Below, piece after piece: positions 5,925-7,862 of a stretch of DNA of 7,862 nucleotides (the stretch's first letter is position 1; each line of letters starts with the position of its first letter). Below the pieces are notes generated by a model. The model saw only the letters and a program-made list of their open reading frames with translations. It ran no database searches and was not told where the DNA came from. The stretch spans positions 1-7,862 of the forward strand of contig WJJR01000445.1 of NCBI GenBank assembly GCA_014729565.1, written 5' to 3'. The stretch comes from Candidatus Zixiibacteriota bacterium. Lineage in GTDB: Bacteria; Zixibacteria; MSB-5A5; WJJR01. Both the position numbers and the translations under genes were made by a program.

Positions 5925-7190
5925 TCAGTGGATTTCGGTCAGACCGCCCATATACGGCACCAATGCCTCGGGAATGCGAATGCCGCCATCCGGTGTCTGG
6001 TAGTTCTCCCAGATCGCGATCATGGTCCGGGGCAGCGCCAGCGCTGAGCCGTTTAACGTATGAGGATAGAACGGCTTGCCGCCATCGGCGGGACGGCAAC
6101 GCAGGTTCATCCGCCGCGCCTGGAAGTCCTCGAAGTTCGAGCAAGAACTCACTTCCAGCCAGGTGTCGATGCCGGCCGCGTACACTTCAAGATCATAGCA
6201 CTGCGCCGCCGCAAACGACAAATCTCCCGACGCCAGCATCCGCACGCGATACGGCAGTTTCAGCGCCTGCAAGATCGCTTCGGCATCAGTGACCAGCGAT
6301 TCCAGTTCATCGTACGATGTTTCCGGGTCGACAATCTTGACCAGTTCGACTTTGTCGAACTGATGCACACGAATCATCCCGCGTGTGTCTTTCCCATGAG
6401 CACCGGCTTCGCGGCGGAAGCAGGGTGTGTAGGCCACCATGCGTGTCGGCAGTTGATCGGCTTTGATGATGTTGCCGGCGTCGATACTGGTCAGTGGAAC
6501 TTCGGCAGTGGGGATCAAATACAGATCGTCGGCCTCGATATGATACATGTCCTCGGCCAGCTTCGGCAATTGGCCCGTCCCCTGCATTGTTTGTCGCGTG
6601 ACGAGGTACGGAACGCGCTGCTCGACATAACCGTTATTGCAGTGGTAATCGATCATGTAATTGATCAGCGCCCGCTGCATTTGCGCACCGGTCCGTCCGA
6701 GGATGAAAAACCCTGAACCACTGATCGATGCGCCCGCTTCTCCCTTGAAGATGCCAAGCGCCTCCCCGATTTCCCAGTGGGGTTTCGGTGTGAAGCCGTA
6801 GTCGGGCTTCTCGCCCCAGGAGCGGATATCCTTGTTTTGCGATTCATCACCGATGGGAACATCGGGATGCGGGATATTGGGAATGCGCAATTGCAGCTCG
6901 CGCATCTGCGTTTCCACCTCACGCAGTTCGGTGTCAAGCGACTGCACGCGGTTGGACACTTCGCGCATGGCTGCAATGGCATCGGCCGCGTCTTCACCCG
7001 CCTTCTTCGCGCGGGCGATGTTCTGTGAAGCCACGTTCTTTTCGTGCTTCAGCTTTTCGACGTCGGCGATAATGCTGCGCCGCTTATCATCCAATTGCAG
7101 CAGATCGTCGAGACGATCCTCTTCGTTCTTGTTGACGGTACCCTGACGCACCGCTTCGACATTGTCGCGAATGAACTTGAGATCAAGCAT
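5925..7190 (-). CDS. serS: Serine--tRNA ligase
   Basis: SerS is a class II aminoacyl-tRNA synthetase that charges tRNA-Ser (and tRNA-Sec where present) with serine in the cytoplasm. The 421-residue product has the full bacterial plan. MLDLKFIRDN opens an N-terminal antiparallel coiled coil (about 25-105) that contacts the tRNA long arm. The catalytic domain carries IPTAEVPLTS (226-235) for serine recognition and motif 2 at about 258-278 (FRREAGAHGKDTRGM plus HQFDKVEL). The segment EVSSCSNFEDFQARR lies at 346-360, and motif 3 at 379-398 (LNGSALALPRTM, with invariant R388). Length and order are normal and nothing is missing. The ATG at 7190 is the family start despite no strong Shine-Dalgarno. 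It lies 72 bp after the TGA that ends the extended sugar-dehydratase frame, and is closed by an intrinsic terminator downstream. Confidence 0.98.
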   Translation of the reverse strand: MLDLKFIRDNVEAVRQGTVNKNEEDRLDDLLQLDDKRRSIIADVEKLKHEKNVASQNIARAKKAGEDAADAIAAMREVSNRVQSLDTELREVETQMRELQLRIPNIPHPDVPIGDESQNKDIRSWGEKPDYGFTPKPHWEIGEALGIFKGEAGASISGSGFFILGRTGAQMQRALINYMIDYHCNNGYVEQRVPYLVTRQTMQGTGQLPKLAEDMYHIEADDLYLIPTAEVPLTSIDAGNIIKADQLPTRMVAYTPCFRREAGAHGKDTRGMIRVHQFDKVELVKIVDPETSYDELESLVTDAEAILQALKLPYRVRMLASGDLSFAAAQCYDLEVYAAGIDTWLEVSSCSNFEDFQARRMNLRCRPADGGKPFYPHTLNGSALALPRTMIAIWENYQTPDGGIRIPEALVPYMGGLTEIH

Positions 7191-7262
7191 AGGTCAGTGA
7201 TGGTTAGGCTTGGACGTTCGCAGATGGACGAGAGGCTGGCCGGTTTGAGAGCCCGGCGTCTG
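7191..7262 (-). other. Gap upstream of serS; no element identified
   Basis: These 72 bp hold a weak 5-bp inverted repeat (GCCGG/CCGGC, 7239-7257) without a T-run. They contain no recognisable T-box, promoter or Shine-Dalgarno. serS may be read through from the upstream gene or use a promoter I cannot recognise. Confidence 0.3.
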
Positions 7263-7385
7263 TCATCCGTTCTTGTGATATTGCATGTTTTGTAGTGTGG
7301 CGATCGAGTCGTCATTATCGATGAGTTGCTCGGCGATCTCCGGTCCGAAGTGCGGCACCACATCGGTAAGCACACGGAACGTGGC
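7263..7385 (-). other. Probable C-terminal tail of the CapD-like gene beyond an in-frame amber codon
   Basis: Directly after the TAG, and in the same frame, 40 sense codons run to a TGA at 7265-7263. They translate as ATFRVLTDVVPHFGPE, then about 24 polar residues ending in QYHKNG. CapD-type proteins commonly end with a GD...L..LVPEY.P-like tail. GDH-stop-ATFRVLTDVVPHFGP fits that pattern with a single sense residue (for example Gln, CAG) in place of the stop. Third codon positions are GC-rich (27 of 40), like the coding DNA around. I read this as the original end of the gene, separated by a nonsense change, a sequencing error or readthrough. Confidence 0.65.
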
Positions 7386-7862
7386 CTAATGATCGCCCGT
7401 CGCCGCCAATTGCAGCAAGTCGGTGATACGTGATTCAAAGTCGGGCGCGGCGTCATCGACAGCGTCGACAATCCAAATCTTTTCGTGCGTGGAACGCCGC
7501 GGTGTGACATCGAGTCCAAACAGTTCTTCGTTCATTTTCTCGCCCGGCCGCAATCCCACAAACTCGACGGCGATGTCGATGTCCGGACGCAATCCCGACA
7601 GGGCAATCATATCGCGCGCCAGGTCAACCACCCGCACCGGCTCGCCCATATCCAGAACCAACGTCTGTCCGTTTTCACCGATCGCGCCCGCCTGCAACAC
7701 GAGCAGCGCCGCCTCGGTGGCCGTCATAAAATACCGCGTGATATCGGGATGCGTGACGGTGACCGGCCCACCGGCGCGAATCTGACGTTCGAACAACGGT
7801 ACGACCGACCCGCTTGATCCGAGCACGTTGCCGAATCGGACATTGATAAACCGGGTCCGTCC
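7386..7862 (-). CDS. CapD/FlaA1-type nucleotide-sugar 4,6-dehydratase (polysaccharide biosynthesis), C-terminal part
   Basis: This is the C-terminal part of an extended-SDR enzyme of the CapD/WbpM/PglF/FlaA1 group. Such enzymes make 4-keto-6-deoxy UDP-sugars for surface polysaccharides or glycoproteins and are often membrane-anchored. It enters the window already open: codons up to 7862 read NVRFGNVLGSSGSVVPLF, a hallmark of the family, so the in-frame GTG at 7826 is not the start. Further landmarks are HPDITRYFMT (38-47 from the edge), LDMGEPVRVVDLARDM (70-85) and GLRPGEK (103-109). The catalytic S/T-M/Y-K region and any transmembrane domain lie outside the window. The frame stops at a TAG (7388-7386) just after LLQLAATGDH. 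That is short of the usual family end, and the same frame stays open beyond it. The core domain looks intact, so the product may still work. Confidence 0.9.
   Translation of the reverse strand, partial: GRTRFINVRFGNVLGSSGSVVPLFERQIRAGGPVTVTHPDITRYFMTATEAALLVLQAGAIGENGQTLVLDMGEPVRVVDLARDMIALSGLRPDIDIAVEFVGLRPGEKMNEELFGLDVTPRRSTHEKIWIVDAVDDAAPDFESRITDLLQLAATGDH

Noticed and set aside
5225..6292. Long open frame on the plus strand (355 codons) across the kinase 5' end and serS 3' end
   Set aside because: It is antisense to two clearly conserved genes and spans their terminator. Its translation is rich in Arg, Ser and Pro with no recognisable domain. It is a codon-bias shadow.
7239..7257. GCCGG/CCGGC inverted repeat upstream of serS as a terminator or T-box
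   Set aside because: The stem is only 5 bp with a 9-base loop, no T-run follows, and there is no T-box consensus.
7386..7388. Genome-wide recoding of TAG as a sense codon
   Set aside because: The histidine kinase ends at TAG exactly where the HATPase domain normally finishes, and reading past it runs out of frame into the next gene.
7386..7826. In-frame GTG at 7826 as the start of the CapD-like gene
   Set aside because: The frame is open to the window edge and the upstream codons encode the conserved INVRFGN segment, so the gene begins outside the window.

Overview
The window is a compact, fully bacterial stretch of chromosome in which every supported gene lies on the minus strand. It therefore reads from base 7862 down to base 1. 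Base composition is moderately GC-rich (judged by eye, not counted) and coding density is very high. There are no mobile elements, CRISPR repeats, rRNA or tRNA genes. The best taxonomic clue is the pair at 2970-5827: a membrane histidine kinase with a GMAKETAHQLGTPLSS H-box, followed by a response regulator fused to a PglZ/alkaline-phosphatase-like domain (PorX type). I know both families mainly from Bacteroidota and allied phyla (the FCB group). Together with the GC-rich composition, this suggests an FCB lineage, perhaps an uncultured phylum such as Zixibacteria or a relative. The phylum is an inference.

Layout in transcription order. (1) 7862-7386: the C-terminal part of a CapD/FlaA1-type nucleotide-sugar dehydratase, cut by the window edge. 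It is closed by an in-frame TAG, after which 40 more family-like sense codons continue to a TGA at 7263. (2) A 72-bp gap, then serS (7190-5925). (3) A 97-bp gap holding a convincing intrinsic terminator (5863-5895). (4) A tightly packed run of seven genes: histidine kinase, porX-like regulator/phosphodiesterase, tsaE, tsaB, rimI, accD and folC (partial, runs off base 1). Gaps in this run are 17, 2 and 8 bp. These are followed by an ATGA overlap (tsaB/rimI), a 17-bp overlap (rimI/accD) and a GTGA overlap (accD/folC). This looks like one operon that starts just after the serS terminator.

The operon joins a two-component signalling pair to core housekeeping functions: two subunits of the t6A37 tRNA-modification machinery (TsaE, TsaB), the ribosomal-protein acetyltransferase RimI, the carboxyltransferase beta subunit of acetyl-CoA carboxylase (AccD) and folylpolyglutamate synthase (FolC). 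The most interesting items are the adjacent kinase plus PorX-like pair and the apparent amber interruption in the tail of the sugar dehydratase. No stretch longer than about 200 bases lacks a gene.
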